Under the pieces are notes generated by a model that saw only the letters and a program-made list of their open reading frames with translations, searched no databases and had not been told where the DNA came from. A stretch of DNA of 64,000 nucleotides, taken from contig JAHRBI010000003.1 in assembly GCA_019084025.1 (NCBI GenBank), positions 372,001 through 436,000 on the forward strand, read 5' to 3'. The stretch comes from Burkholderiaceae bacterium DAT-1. GTDB lineage: Bacteria > Pseudomonadota > Gammaproteobacteria > Burkholderiales > Chitinimonadaceae. Shown in pieces: positions 52,882-61,818 of the stretch (position 1 is its first letter; each line of letters begins with the position of its first letter). The position numbers were made by a program, and so were the translations under genes.

Positions 52882-55602
52882 ATGATGTCTGACGTAATAC
52901 GCTATCGATATGTGTTTGGCCCAGCTTGTCTGGATGAAATGACTGCAGAACTGTCAGTGAACGGGCTGCTGGTTGATGTGCAGCCGCAGTCGCTCCGCCT
53001 GTTGTGCGCACTGCTCTCCCGCCATGGTGAACTGGTGAGCAGGGAAACCCTGGAGCATGAAGTCTGGCAGGGGCGCCTGGTAGGTGAAAATGTACTGGCA
53101 GCTGCCATTACCCGTTTGAGAAACGCCCTCGGGCCGAGCCTGACAGGCTTTATTGAATCCATCCCGCGCATGGGGTACCGGCTGACGCTGCCGGTCGAGA
53201 AAATTCCGGTTCAGCAGCAAGCCGTTCAGCTTTTGCATCTCTCCGAAAATACTCCTGTTCCGGGTAATGAGCATTTCACACTATTAAGAAAATTATCAAG
53301 CAGCCATATGAGTGAAGTGTGGCTGGCCCAGCATCGCAGCTCGCGATTAAACCGGGTATTCAAATTTGCATTTGATCCTATTCAGATTGCTGCATTAAAG
53401 CGTGAAGTCACGTTATCGCGTTTATTAAAGCAAAGTACCAATGAGCCGCAGCGTTTTCTGGATGTCATTGACTGGCGATTTGATGAGCAACTGAATTACA
53501 TTCAGTTCGAATGGGGTGGTGTATCGCTGGATCAATGGCTGAATTCGGATCACTGCCTGGATACGTTGTCCGAAGCGGATCGACTGACATTGCTATCCGA
53601 TATTGTGGCAGCCGTCGCCGAAGCACATGCGGTTGGTGTTGTACACAGAGACGTGAAGCCAGGCAATATTCTGGTGCTTGAGGAAAACGGTGAACGGATT
53701 GTCCGTCTGTGTGATTTCGGATCCGGGCGTGCGCTGGATACGGATATCTTTGCAGCGCTTGATCTGACGATTGTCGCTGGCGGACAGACGCAGGATTTCA
53801 TGACGGATACCCAATCCGGTTCGATGTTCTACCTTGCGCCTGAATGCCTGCAGGGCGTGCCTGCCAGTGAGCGCAGTGATGTGTATGCGCTGGGCGTGCT
53901 CATGTATCAGATGTTGTCCGGGCGACTAGGGCAGCCGCTGGTGACGGGCTGGGAGCGGGATATTGAAGATGCCATCCTGCGGCAGGATATTGCCGATTGT
54001 ACGGATGGCGATGTTGCTCGTCGTCTGGATCATGCCGGTAGTGTGCTGCGTCGCCTGCGTTCGGTCGAGACCCGGCGGACGGAACAGTCCGAGCGGATTG
54101 CCGCACAGACTGCACATGCCGAGGCGCGCGAAGTAATACGCCGGCAGCGTGCACGTAGGCCGTGGAAAATTGCCTCGCTGGTGATCCTGCTAGCCGGGCT
54201 GACCGCGAGCGGGGTGGCGTACTACCGGCTCGCAAAGAGTCAGGCGGCGCTGGAGCGCGAGTCGTCAAATTTCAAGGCGCTGAACACTTTCTGGTCGATT
54301 GATTTTCTGGATGCGGCCAACCCGGGAACCGCTGGCCGCTACAAAGTGACTGTCGAGGAGGCACTGGGAAAGGCTGCCGAAAATCTCGACAAACCGGAGC
54401 GTGGCTATAGTCCGGAAATCCGCTTTCTGATGCATGAAAGTCTTGCGTATGCATTCAGCGATATCGATCTGCTCGACAAAGCAGCAGCACAGGGTGAAAA
54501 AGCGTTGGCGCTGAGTCGTTCGTTGGCTAATCGAGATCTCGAGCATGAGCGCCGCATCGAGATGGCGATGGTAGGCTATTTGGTGAATTTGTCACGTATT
54601 CAGGAAGCCAGTCAGCGGCTCGACCAGATGAATGCCGGAGGTGATATCGAGAAGTGGCCAGTCACGGAATCATCTCGGTATTGGGTCTTCCGAGCCCAGC
54701 TTGCCGAACGTGAGGCGCGTTGGAGTGTGGCCAAGACCGCGTATCAACGCGCCTTGCCGTTGTTGGAAAAAATTGATGACCTGAATGCTATCTCCAGAGA
54801 CAGCAATATCTGGTTGGTGCGTTCTTCGATTGCCGAAACCACGAAGCTCGAAGGCGATGTGGACAGTGCTGCGCAGCAATACAAAACGTTGTTGAGCGAG
54901 TACGCGCAAAAGCGTGGCAAGAAGTATCTGACCTACTGTAACTTGAAGGTTGTGTATGCTGGAACGCTGCGCGAACAGAATAAGTTTGAGCAGGCGATTC
55001 GTGAAATCGAAGAAGCGCTGACCTGTTTGAAGGATGTTCAGGCGGCCGGGTCGGTTTGGGAGGCTCAAGCGCGACGTTCGCTGGGTGAAACTTACTATCT
55101 GGCAGACAAATTTACTGAGGCAACTGCCCAGCTGCGTGTGGCTGCCGAAATTTTTGGTCGTATGGTGGGGCCGCTTGCGGATGAAACCATCAATGCCGAG
55201 GTGACGCTGGCGCGCTCAATTGGTTTTATGGGTGATGTAGCAGGTGCGGCGCATCGCTTGCAGTCATTACTGGCTCTTGCCGCAAAATCTGGTGAAGAAG
55301 GCCTGCCGCGTTTACGGTATTTGCGGTTCTATGCGATTGACCTAGCATTGCGTGCTAATCAGGTCGCGGATCAAGCAAAACATCTACAGCATCTGGATAT
55401 TGAAGAATTAAACCGCTTTGAAGTGGATCCCGCTTGGGAAGCACGTCTGCAGATGACATGGGGCCGTTACTGGTTGCTCAAGCATGACAGCAGAGCCCGC
55501 GCAACACTTGAGCGCGCCCTCTCACTCTATCAGAAGCAAGATCCTGACAACAAAACCGCACATGAGGAAATCAGGGTGCTGCTCGCCAAGGCAGCGCACT
55601 GA
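52882..55602 (+). CDS. Winged-helix / Ser-Thr kinase / TPR fusion protein
   Basis: A protein of about 906 residues combining unusual parts. Residues about 5-105 form an OmpR/ToxR-type winged helix (LSRHGELVSRETLEHEVWQGR, AAAITRLRNALG, IESIPRMGYRLT). Residues about 130-390 form a protein kinase with Lys in RVFKFAF, catalytic loop HRDVKPGNI near 256, DFGSG and YLAPE; the Gly-loop is weak (LRKLSSSHMSEV). A transmembrane helix at about 429-447 (IASLVILLAGLTASGVAYY) is followed by about 450 residues of TPR-like helices. If the helix spans the membrane, the TPR part is periplasmic and the DNA-binding and kinase parts are cytoplasmic. Adjacent ATGs at 52882 and 52885 both lie after AAGG; the second has better spacing. 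Confidence 0.85.
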   Translation: MMSDVIRYRYVFGPACLDEMTAELSVNGLLVDVQPQSLRLLCALLSRHGELVSRETLEHEVWQGRLVGENVLAAAITRLRNALGPSLTGFIESIPRMGYRLTLPVEKIPVQQQAVQLLHLSENTPVPGNEHFTLLRKLSSSHMSEVWLAQHRSSRLNRVFKFAFDPIQIAALKREVTLSRLLKQSTNEPQRFLDVIDWRFDEQLNYIQFEWGGVSLDQWLNSDHCLDTLSEADRLTLLSDIVAAVAEAHAVGVVHRDVKPGNILVLEENGERIVRLCDFGSGRALDTDIFAALDLTIVAGGQTQDFMTDTQSGSMFYLAPECLQGVPASERSDVYALGVLMYQMLSGRLGQPLVTGWERDIEDAILRQDIADCTDGDVARRLDHAGSVLRRLRSVETRRTEQSERIAAQTAHAEAREVIRRQRARRPWKIASLVILLAGLTASGVAYYRLAKSQAALERESSNFKALNTFWSIDFLDAANPGTAGRYKVTVEEALGKAAENLDKPERGYSPEIRFLMHESLAYAFSDIDLLDKAAAQGEKALALSRSLANRDLEHERRIEMAMVGYLVNLSRIQEASQRLDQMNAGGDIEKWPVTESSRYWVFRAQLAEREARWSVAKTAYQRALPLLEKIDDLNAISRDSNIWLVRSSIAETTKLEGDVDSAAQQYKTLLSEYAQKRGKKYLTYCNLKVVYAGTLREQNKFEQAIREIEEALTCLKDVQAAGSVWEAQARRSLGETYYLADKFTEATAQLRVAAEIFGRMVGPLADETINAEVTLARSIGFMGDVAGAAHRLQSLLALAAKSGEEGLPRLRYLRFYAIDLALRANQVADQAKHLQHLDIEELNRFEVDPAWEARLQMTWGRYWLLKHDSRARATLERALSLYQKQDPDNKTAHEEIRVLLAKAAH

Positions 55603-55620
55603 TCTATCAGCCCTCGCCGT

Positions 55621-56811
55621 TTAGGCGGGGGCAAGTCGATTTGCCAGTGCAGCGATTTCGGGGCGCAAAGTTTTGAAGTAAACCGAATCGCCTCCATCCA
55701 CAAACGATTGGCAGGCCATGATATGCCCGGCCGGGTTATACAGGCTGAATGCAGAATCGCAGCTCGACTCTTTGGGAAACGCGCCAGTCGCGGCTGCTCG
55801 GGCGTAATACGTCTGCATGATGTTCAACGTGTCATTGCGCTGCAAGGCTTGCTTGCTGAGCCAGTGATCGAATCGGGCACAGGCTGAGCCGGAATCGCAA
55901 TCATCGTCAGTTTGCGGTGGAGCCTTGCGTACGCTGTCTAGCATGCTTGCGACAAAGCGGAATTCACCCTGCAGCATATGCGTCCAGGTGACGGTATCGG
56001 GTTGTGCCTGCCACTCGGTGAGTGTTGGCATCAGCATGGTGCGCACGTGTGGGCCCAGTGCTGGCTGCTCATCCAGCAGTGCATTGATGAATTTGATATG
56101 CCGTTTCAGATTGGCCTGCATGATGACTTCCGCCATCACACTGTCGGGTGCAAGCGAGGCGCGCATCCAGAAGCGCTGGCTGTTCAGGACATGATCCAGT
56201 CCGCTCAAGTCCTTCGCTTTCAGTTTGAATAGCGCATCGGCCATGTTTAGTGAAACGAGGCCATTGACAAGGCTAAAGCTCATTAAGCCCATATTGCCCG
56301 TGTACACCGAGTCTCGCGTCGCGACAACACGACGATATCGATCAAGTAATTCAGCATTGGCGGCCATGCTGGCATTCAATGTATCGTTGTGCGCGCGGAT
56401 ATCATCGAGGCAGTTTGCAGTTTTGGATTTGCAAACCTGATCGACCTCTGACAGCGGGATGGTTTGACCTTCGGCCTTCAAAATGGCATCAAACCGTGCA
56501 TCCCGTTCTAGTGGTGGGAGTGCCATCAGTTTTGCCGCAATGCGATCGCCTGTTGCCTGCAACTCATTGGTTTTCAAGGTGAGCGCATAAAATGCATTGA
56601 AACCATTGCTGGCGGGTGCGGCGGGGGGCGTGAGCCAGGCCTGTGAGTCAGGAGTGAGCGGCTGATCGTGGCGGTTCACCCACTTGAAGGTGGCCCACAA
56701 CAGTGCAAGCATCCCAATGATGGTGAGCACGATCCGCACAAGCAACCGCAATGCTCGCGTGAACCGGGGCTCTTCTGGCGGTATCGGGCTGCTTAACACT
56801 GAGTCAGACAT
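55621..56811 (-). CDS. Membrane-anchored hypothetical protein
   Basis: A 396-residue protein with one transmembrane helix at about 20-42 (LLVRIVLTIIGMLALLWATF) and a large alpha-helical domain beyond it. Paired Cys residues (CKSKTANC, CDSGSAC, two near the C-terminus) suggest disulphides in the periplasm. No family recognised. GGAGG lies upstream of the ATG. It ends 18 bp from the convergent kinase fusion gene, with a short GC palindrome between them. Confidence 0.65.
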   Translation of the reverse strand: MSDSVLSSPIPPEEPRFTRALRLLVRIVLTIIGMLALLWATFKWVNRHDQPLTPDSQAWLTPPAAPASNGFNAFYALTLKTNELQATGDRIAAKLMALPPLERDARFDAILKAEGQTIPLSEVDQVCKSKTANCLDDIRAHNDTLNASMAANAELLDRYRRVVATRDSVYTGNMGLMSFSLVNGLVSLNMADALFKLKAKDLSGLDHVLNSQRFWMRASLAPDSVMAEVIMQANLKRHIKFINALLDEQPALGPHVRTMLMPTLTEWQAQPDTVTWTHMLQGEFRFVASMLDSVRKAPPQTDDDCDSGSACARFDHWLSKQALQRNDTLNIMQTYYARAAATGAFPKESSCDSAFSLYNPAGHIMACQSFVDGGDSVYFKTLRPEIAALANRLAPA

Positions 56812-56854
56812 GGGTTTCCTCCCCCTCGTTTTTTAGCCGGCCCTGTTGTTTTGA

Positions 56855-57265
56855 TTAAAACGGTTTTACAACGACCAGTATCACAATTGCGAACATCAGC
56901 AATGTCGGGATTTCGTTGAACCAGCGGTACCACACGTGCGAGCGGGTGTTTTCATCGCGGGCAAACTCACGAACGAATTTTCCGCACCACATCTGGTAGG
57001 CAAGCAACAGCATGACCAAAGAAGTCTTTGCATGCAGCCACCCCCCCGTAAAATGCCAGCCGATCATGAGCCAGAGGCCAAACCCCATCGCCAAGAGACC
57101 CAAACCAAAGGTAAACCGGTATAGCTTGCGCTCCATCAGTTTCAGCCGCTCGCGGGTAGCCTGATCCTCTGCCGTGGCATGATTTACAAACAGGCGAGGC
57201 AGATAGAACAGACCCGCCATCCAGCTGATCACGAAAATGATATGAAATGCTTTTACCCACAGCAT
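56855..57265 (-). CDS. hemJ: Protoporphyrinogen IX oxidase HemJ
   Basis: HemJ oxidises protoporphyrinogen IX to protoporphyrin IX in the inner membrane. The 136-residue protein has four helices and the conserved N-terminal segment KAFHIIFVISWMAGLFYLPRLFV with the key His, plus a loop with GGWLHAKTSLVMLLLAYQMW. The ATG at 57265 with AGGGAG upstream is preferred to 57310. The rubredoxin gene lies upstream on the same strand, separated by a terminator. Confidence 0.88.
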   Translation of the reverse strand: MLWVKAFHIIFVISWMAGLFYLPRLFVNHATAEDQATRERLKLMERKLYRFTFGLGLLAMGFGLWLMIGWHFTGGWLHAKTSLVMLLLAYQMWCGKFVREFARDENTRSHVWYRWFNEIPTLLMFAIVILVVVKPF

Positions 57266-57344
57266 GGGGAACTCCCTCTTATGATGCGCACGCTGTTTCG
57301 CGTGGGTCATCTGTCAGTTTTATCAGGTGGCGTGAAGCAGGCGG

Positions 57345-57368
57345 AAAAAAGGCGCGTCGTGCGCGCCT
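57345..57368 (-). terminator. Terminator after rubredoxin
   Basis: AGGCGCG / CGCGCCT with a 5-nt loop and a T-run on the minus strand, 13 bp past the rubredoxin stop. Confidence 0.85.
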
Positions 57369-57380
57369 GACTGCCGATGA

Positions 57381-57545
57381 TTAGATTTCGGTCATCTCGA
57401 AGTCTTCCTTACGCGCCCCGCAATCCGGGCAGGTCCAGTTCATGGGAACGTCTTCCCATTTGGTTCCGGGGGGGATGCCGTCCTCTGGACGACCAAGGGC
57501 CTCGTCGTAGACAAAGGCACAAATCAGGCACATGTATTTCTTCAT
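57381..57545 (-). CDS. Rubredoxin
   Basis: A 54-residue one-iron electron carrier. Translated, it has [15 protein letters not shown] and [16 protein letters not shown], the two CxxC pairs (Cys6/Cys9 and Cys39/Cys42) that bind Fe, with the usual [10 protein letters not shown] between them. It lies 72 bp from the divergent thiD gene. Being short it is easy to overlook. Partner reductase not in the window. Confidence 0.96.
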   Translation of the reverse strand: MKKYMCLICAFVYDEALGRPEDGIPPGTKWEDVPMNWTCPDCGARKEDFEMTEI

Positions 57546-57617
57546 GGTGAGACCAGCTAGCGTGGGATGAGTTAAAATTTTAACCCAATCACGGCAAACC
57601 GCCTTAGTATTCGCCTC

Positions 57618-58496
57618 ATGAATTCAGTTCCTCCCATAGTGCTGGTGTTTGCCGGCAATGATCCTTCCGGTGGTGCCGGACTGTCCGCCGATATTCTGAC
57701 CCTCAGTGTGCTGGGCTGCCATGCCCTGCCAGTGGTGACTGCTATTACCGTGCAGGATACGGCGGGCATGGCAGAGTTTACGGCGGTGGATGCCGATCTG
57801 GTGGCCGATCAGGCGCGGCTGGTGCTCGAAGATATGCCGGTAGCCGCGATCAAGGTCGGGGTGATCGGTAGCGTCGAGACGCTGACCGTCATTGCCGAGA
57901 TTGCTGCAGATTATCCCGATGTGCCGGTGATCATTGATCCGGTATTGGCGACTGGCGGTGGTGATGAATTTGCAACGGATGACCTCATCGGCGCGATGCG
58001 CGAACTGTTGCTGCCGCACACCACTGTGCTGACACCCAATAGTATTGAGGCGCGCCGCCTGTCCAGCGATGATCCGGACGAGCATGAGTCTCTGACGATT
58101 GATGAATGCGCCCTGCGCCTGCGTCAGCTGGGGCCGGAATATGTACTAGTCACCGGTACCCATGAAAACACCCAGCAGGTGAGCAATGCGCTGTTCAATC
58201 GCAGCGGTCGCGTTCGCGTAGATCACTGGGATCGGTTACCTCATAGCTATCACGGTTCTGGCTGCACGCTGGCATCGGCGATTGCCGCCTATATTGCTCA
58301 CGGCTATCCGATTTCCGATGCAGTGCATGAGGCGCAGGTCTTTACCTATCGCACGCTGGAAACAGGCTTCCGTCCGGGCATGGGGCAACATATTCCTGAC
58401 CGCGTGTTTTTTGTGCGCGCGGCACAGGAGGCAGCCGCAGAAGAAGCGCTCGCAGCCGAAAGCGATGATCGCAATGATATCGCTCAGGATGACTGA
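57618..58496 (+). CDS. thiD: Hydroxymethylpyrimidine/phosphomethylpyrimidine kinase
   Basis: ThiD phosphorylates HMP and HMP-P to HMP-PP for thiamine synthesis. The 292-residue protein shows [50 protein letters not shown] and [18 protein letters not shown] of the ribokinase-like fold; the C-terminal tail ([14 protein letters not shown]) is an extra acidic extension. ThiE overlaps its stop by 8 bp, so both are translated from one message. Confidence 0.93.
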   Translation: MNSVPPIVLVFAGNDPSGGAGLSADILTLSVLGCHALPVVTAITVQDTAGMAEFTAVDADLVADQARLVLEDMPVAAIKVGVIGSVETLTVIAEIAADYPDVPVIIDPVLATGGGDEFATDDLIGAMRELLLPHTTVLTPNSIEARRLSSDDPDEHESLTIDECALRLRQLGPEYVLVTGTHENTQQVSNALFNRSGRVRVDHWDRLPHSYHGSGCTLASAIAAYIAHGYPISDAVHEAQVFTYRTLETGFRPGMGQHIPDRVFFVRAAQEAAAEEALAAESDDRNDIAQDD

Positions 58497-59118
58497 ACGC
58501 AGCATTCGCCCCCGTTTACGACCGGGGCTGTATGCCATCACACCGGACTGGACAGATACGGTGCGTCTGCTTGCGGCTGTGGAAATCGTGCTGGCCAATG
58601 GTGCATCTGTTTTGCAGTATCGCAATAAGGCTGCGGATGCAGACTTGAGGATGCTTCAGGCATCTGCCTTGCGAGCGGTGTGCTATCGGTTCAACTGTCC
58701 GTTGATCATCAATGATCATGTGGATCTCGCGCTGGCAGTCGATGCCGATGGCGTGCATCTGGGGGGCGACGATGGCGATCTGGCGGCTGCACGGGCGGTG
58801 ATCGGGCCGTATCGTTTACTGGGCGCGTCCTGTTACAACGACTTGTGGATTGCTGCGTCCGCGCTGGCAGCGGGTGCCGACCATATCGCGTTCGGTGCCA
58901 TTTTCCCTTCTGCTACCAAACCTCAGGCGCGCGCAGCTTCGCTCGACATTCTGGCTCATGCGCGCAAGCAATTTGCTTGTCCGATTGTAGGGATTGGTGG
59001 AATACAGCCCGAGAACTCAGCGAAGGTTCGGGCGGCTGGGGCTGATCTGGTAGCCGTGATTTCGGCCTTGTTCGAAGCAAAGGATCTGGCTGCAACAACT
59101 TGCGCATTTGCCGCGTAG
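58489..59118 (+). CDS. thiE: Thiamine-phosphate synthase
   Basis: ThiE joins HMP-PP and thiazole phosphate to make thiamine phosphate. The 209-residue TIM-barrel enzyme has GLYAITPD, ASVLQYRNK, LIINDHVDLALAVDADGVHLGGDDGD (in pieces), ASCYND, AFGAIFPSATKP and GIGGIQPENS. The start at 58489 overlaps the thiD stop codon by 8 bp; longer frames lie within thiD. No terminator is evident in the 212-bp gap downstream. Confidence 0.94.
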   Translation: MTERSIRPRLRPGLYAITPDWTDTVRLLAAVEIVLANGASVLQYRNKAADADLRMLQASALRAVCYRFNCPLIINDHVDLALAVDADGVHLGGDDGDLAAARAVIGPYRLLGASCYNDLWIAASALAAGADHIAFGAIFPSATKPQARAASLDILAHARKQFACPIVGIGGIQPENSAKVRAAGADLVAVISALFEAKDLAATTCAFAA

Positions 59119-59330
59119 ACGGCGTGTTCTTCGGACTGTCAGGCTAAATCGCCATAGTACTTGTCGTGTTTCTGTAGTCCGCTTGTTACAAATCCGCCAC
59201 ATTTACCAAGCAATCGCTCGTTATTCGTCGCACTGTCATACAGATTTCTTCTAGTGCTGGGATAGTAGGCTTCCCTATCCCCAAGATGACCCGCGTTCAT
59301 TAAAAGCGGCGCATCAAGAGACAAGATGAC

Positions 59331-61748
59331 ATGAATATGCCTATCCAACTGCGTACTCTGGCGCTGTCATGCGCTACAGCCATGGCCTTGATGGCCTGTT
59401 CCGGCTCCTCGGGCGATGCACCGAGTGGCTCCATTGTGATCTCCGGTATTGCGTCGAGCGGCATGCCTGTTGCGGGGACATCGGTTATTGTCACCGATGC
59501 CAATGGCACCAGCAGCAAGCCTGTGATAACGGATGCGACAGGCGCATTCAAGGTGGATGTGTCGGGCATGCAGGCACCGTTTGTGCTGACGGCGGCCTTT
59601 ACTGAAGTGGACGGTCATCCCGGCACGCTGTCGTCGGTGGTAAATGGCAGTGGTCAGCTGCACGCCAATCTGAATCCGCTGACTTCTCTGATTACCCAGC
59701 GTGTGGTGGGCAAGGCCATTACTGGTGCAGTGTCGGCCAATGGCATCACCGATACAGCCATTGCCAGCGCAACCAGCGCGGTGATGACGCCGCTGCAGCC
59801 TTTGTTGACCGGTCTGAATGTGCCGGCAGCACAAGGGAATCCGATCAGCGCCTCCATGGTGGCGAATCCATCCGCGGATGCACTGGATAATCTGATCGAT
59901 GTGTCGCGCATCAACGTGGCTGCCGGTACGCTGGTGGTGGGGATGGATGCAGATCGCGTCGTGGTGAAGGTGCCAGCTGCCGGTGCGGTGGATAATCCCT
60001 CGGTGATTACGCCTGCTGCCGTGAAGTCTGTCCAGACCATGCTGGCGGGTGGCACCTCGACCCCGATCACCAATGTGATTGTGATTGTCGGCGAAAATCA
60101 AACGTTTGACGGCCTATTTGGTACTTATCAGCCGGGTACGGGTCAGACTGTCAATAATCTGCTGTCGCAGGGTATTGTGAATGCAGATGGCTCGCCAGGC
60201 GCAAACTATGCATTGGCTGCCCAGAATCAGGGTGTACCCGCTTCGGCCTATACTATCAATCCGCGTCGCGGCTCTGTGTACGCAACGCTGCCGCAGCCGC
60301 TGCAGATTGGGATTGTGCAGCCGTGCACGCAGGTATTGTGTACCGCAGGTGGCGTGGCCGACCCACGCTTCCCGACCTCCATGCAGGCAGGTCCCTTCCC
60401 GATCAGCAAGTATGTGCCGTATGTGTCGGGCTCCCCATTTGCCTCCGAAACCGGCGATCCGGTGCACCGCTTCTTCCAGATGTGGCAGCAGACAGGTGGT
60501 GACAATGCCAAGCTGGACATGTTCGTCTGGCCTGCGGTGACGGTCGGTCAGGGCGGGGATACAGTCGGCATTACCGCGTCCAATCCGGGTCAGGGTGGCG
60601 AGCTGATGGGCTTTGTGAATATGGCCGGTGGCGATGCTGCTTTCTTCAAGTCGCTGGCTCAGCAATACGCCATCAGCGACAACCATCACCAGTGGGTGAT
60701 GGGGGGGACCGGCATGAACTTCTTCTCGATCGCGACAGGTGATCTGCCGTACTACAACGAGAATGGCGTAGTGGCGAAGCCGCCGGAAAATCAGATCGAA
60801 AATCCTGATCCGGTACCGGGTACCCAGAACTTCTACAAGCGCGATGGTTACTCGGGTGGTTCGTATGTGAAATGCGCCGACGCCAGCCAGCCGGGTGTGG
60901 GTGAAATCCAGAAGCACGTGTTCATGAAGGGCAATCCGTCTAACTGTGAACCTGACAAGTACTATCTGGTGAACAACTACAATCCGGGTTACGACATGGC
61001 CGGAAATCTGCAGCCGATTGGCCCGAACAACTACAACTATCCGCCGCAAACCGTGCCGACCATTGCCGAAGCACTGGCCGCCAAGGGTATCAGCTGGAAG
61101 TGGTACACGGGCGCTCGTGATGCCGCTGATGTGTCGGATGATGCTGCGGCCTTCGGTGTGCCGGTGGCTGTTGCTCAGGCTGCACAGTACAACAATCTGG
61201 GCGATCCGCTGACCGCGTCAAAGAACGTCATGACCAATCCGGCCCTGAAGGCCAATCTGGCCGGTCTGACTACCCTGTCTAATGATATCGCCAAGGGGAC
61301 GCTGCCAGCAGTGTCCTACGTCGTGCCGAAGAATCTGAACAGTGGTCATCCGGGCTATTCAATTGTGGCTGCATACGAGCAGTTTGTCGGTGGCATCCTG
61401 AAACAGCTTCAGGCCAATCCCAAGCTGGCCGCACATACGGCTGTGCTGATCACCACGGATGAAGGCGGTGGCCATTTTGATAGCGGCTATATCCAGAACA
61501 TCGATTTCTTCGGCGATGGTCCGCGCATTCCAATGATTGTGGTGTCGCAATATGCCCGCAAGGGTCATGTGGACCACGTCTACCACGATCATTCTTCTGT
61601 GCTGAAGTTTATCGAGCGCAACTGGCGTCTGCCGCCGCTGTCACCGCGCAGCCGCGACAATCTGCCAAACCCGGTGGCGTTGCCGACAAATCTGTATCGC
61701 CCGGTGAATCGCGCCATTGGCGATCTGACCACAATGTTTGCATTCTGA
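59331..61748 (+). CDS. Phosphoesterase-family (AcpA/phospholipase C-like) lipoprotein
   Basis: An 805-residue lipoprotein: lipobox LMACS, then a small beta domain (about 30-90; SGIASSGMPVAGTSVIVTD) like a carboxypeptidase-regulatory fold, and from about 245 a phosphoesterase domain of the AcpA/phospholipase C family. Metal and nucleophile motifs are IVIVGENQTFDGLFGTY, AISDNHHQWVMGGTG, NSGHPGYS and TDEGGGHFD, with HVDHVYHDHSS near the end. Such enzymes remove phosphate from diverse esters outside the cytoplasm. A terminator follows at 61771. Confidence 0.85.
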   Translation: MNMPIQLRTLALSCATAMALMACSGSSGDAPSGSIVISGIASSGMPVAGTSVIVTDANGTSSKPVITDATGAFKVDVSGMQAPFVLTAAFTEVDGHPGTLSSVVNGSGQLHANLNPLTSLITQRVVGKAITGAVSANGITDTAIASATSAVMTPLQPLLTGLNVPAAQGNPISASMVANPSADALDNLIDVSRINVAAGTLVVGMDADRVVVKVPAAGAVDNPSVITPAAVKSVQTMLAGGTSTPITNVIVIVGENQTFDGLFGTYQPGTGQTVNNLLSQGIVNADGSPGANYALAAQNQGVPASAYTINPRRGSVYATLPQPLQIGIVQPCTQVLCTAGGVADPRFPTSMQAGPFPISKYVPYVSGSPFASETGDPVHRFFQMWQQTGGDNAKLDMFVWPAVTVGQGGDTVGITASNPGQGGELMGFVNMAGGDAAFFKSLAQQYAISDNHHQWVMGGTGMNFFSIATGDLPYYNENGVVAKPPENQIENPDPVPGTQNFYKRDGYSGGSYVKCADASQPGVGEIQKHVFMKGNPSNCEPDKYYLVNNYNPGYDMAGNLQPIGPNNYNYPPQTVPTIAEALAAKGISWKWYTGARDAADVSDDAAAFGVPVAVAQAAQYNNLGDPLTASKNVMTNPALKANLAGLTTLSNDIAKGTLPAVSYVVPKNLNSGHPGYSIVAAYEQFVGGILKQLQANPKLAAHTAVLITTDEGGGHFDSGYIQNIDFFGDGPRIPMIVVSQYARKGHVDHVYHDHSSVLKFIERNWRLPPLSPRSRDNLPNPVALPTNLYRPVNRAIGDLTTMFAF

Positions 61749-61770
61749 TGTAATGGATTGAGTGGTACAC

Positions 61771-61803
61771 GGCCTCGGTGCAGGATTGCGCCGGGGCCTT
61801 TTA
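61771..61803 (+). terminator. Terminator after the phosphoesterase gene
   Basis: GGCCTCGGTGCA / TGCGCCGGGGCC, a 12-bp stem with a 4-nt loop and TTTT, 22 bp after the stop and 16 bp before the next ATG. Confidence 0.85.
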
Positions 61804-61818
61804 ATTGATGGATCTGCA

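Noticed and set aside
55611-55631. CCCTCGCC / GGCGGGGG hairpin between convergent genes as a terminator
   Set aside because: It has no T-run on either strand and overlaps a stop codon, so it is not counted as a terminator.
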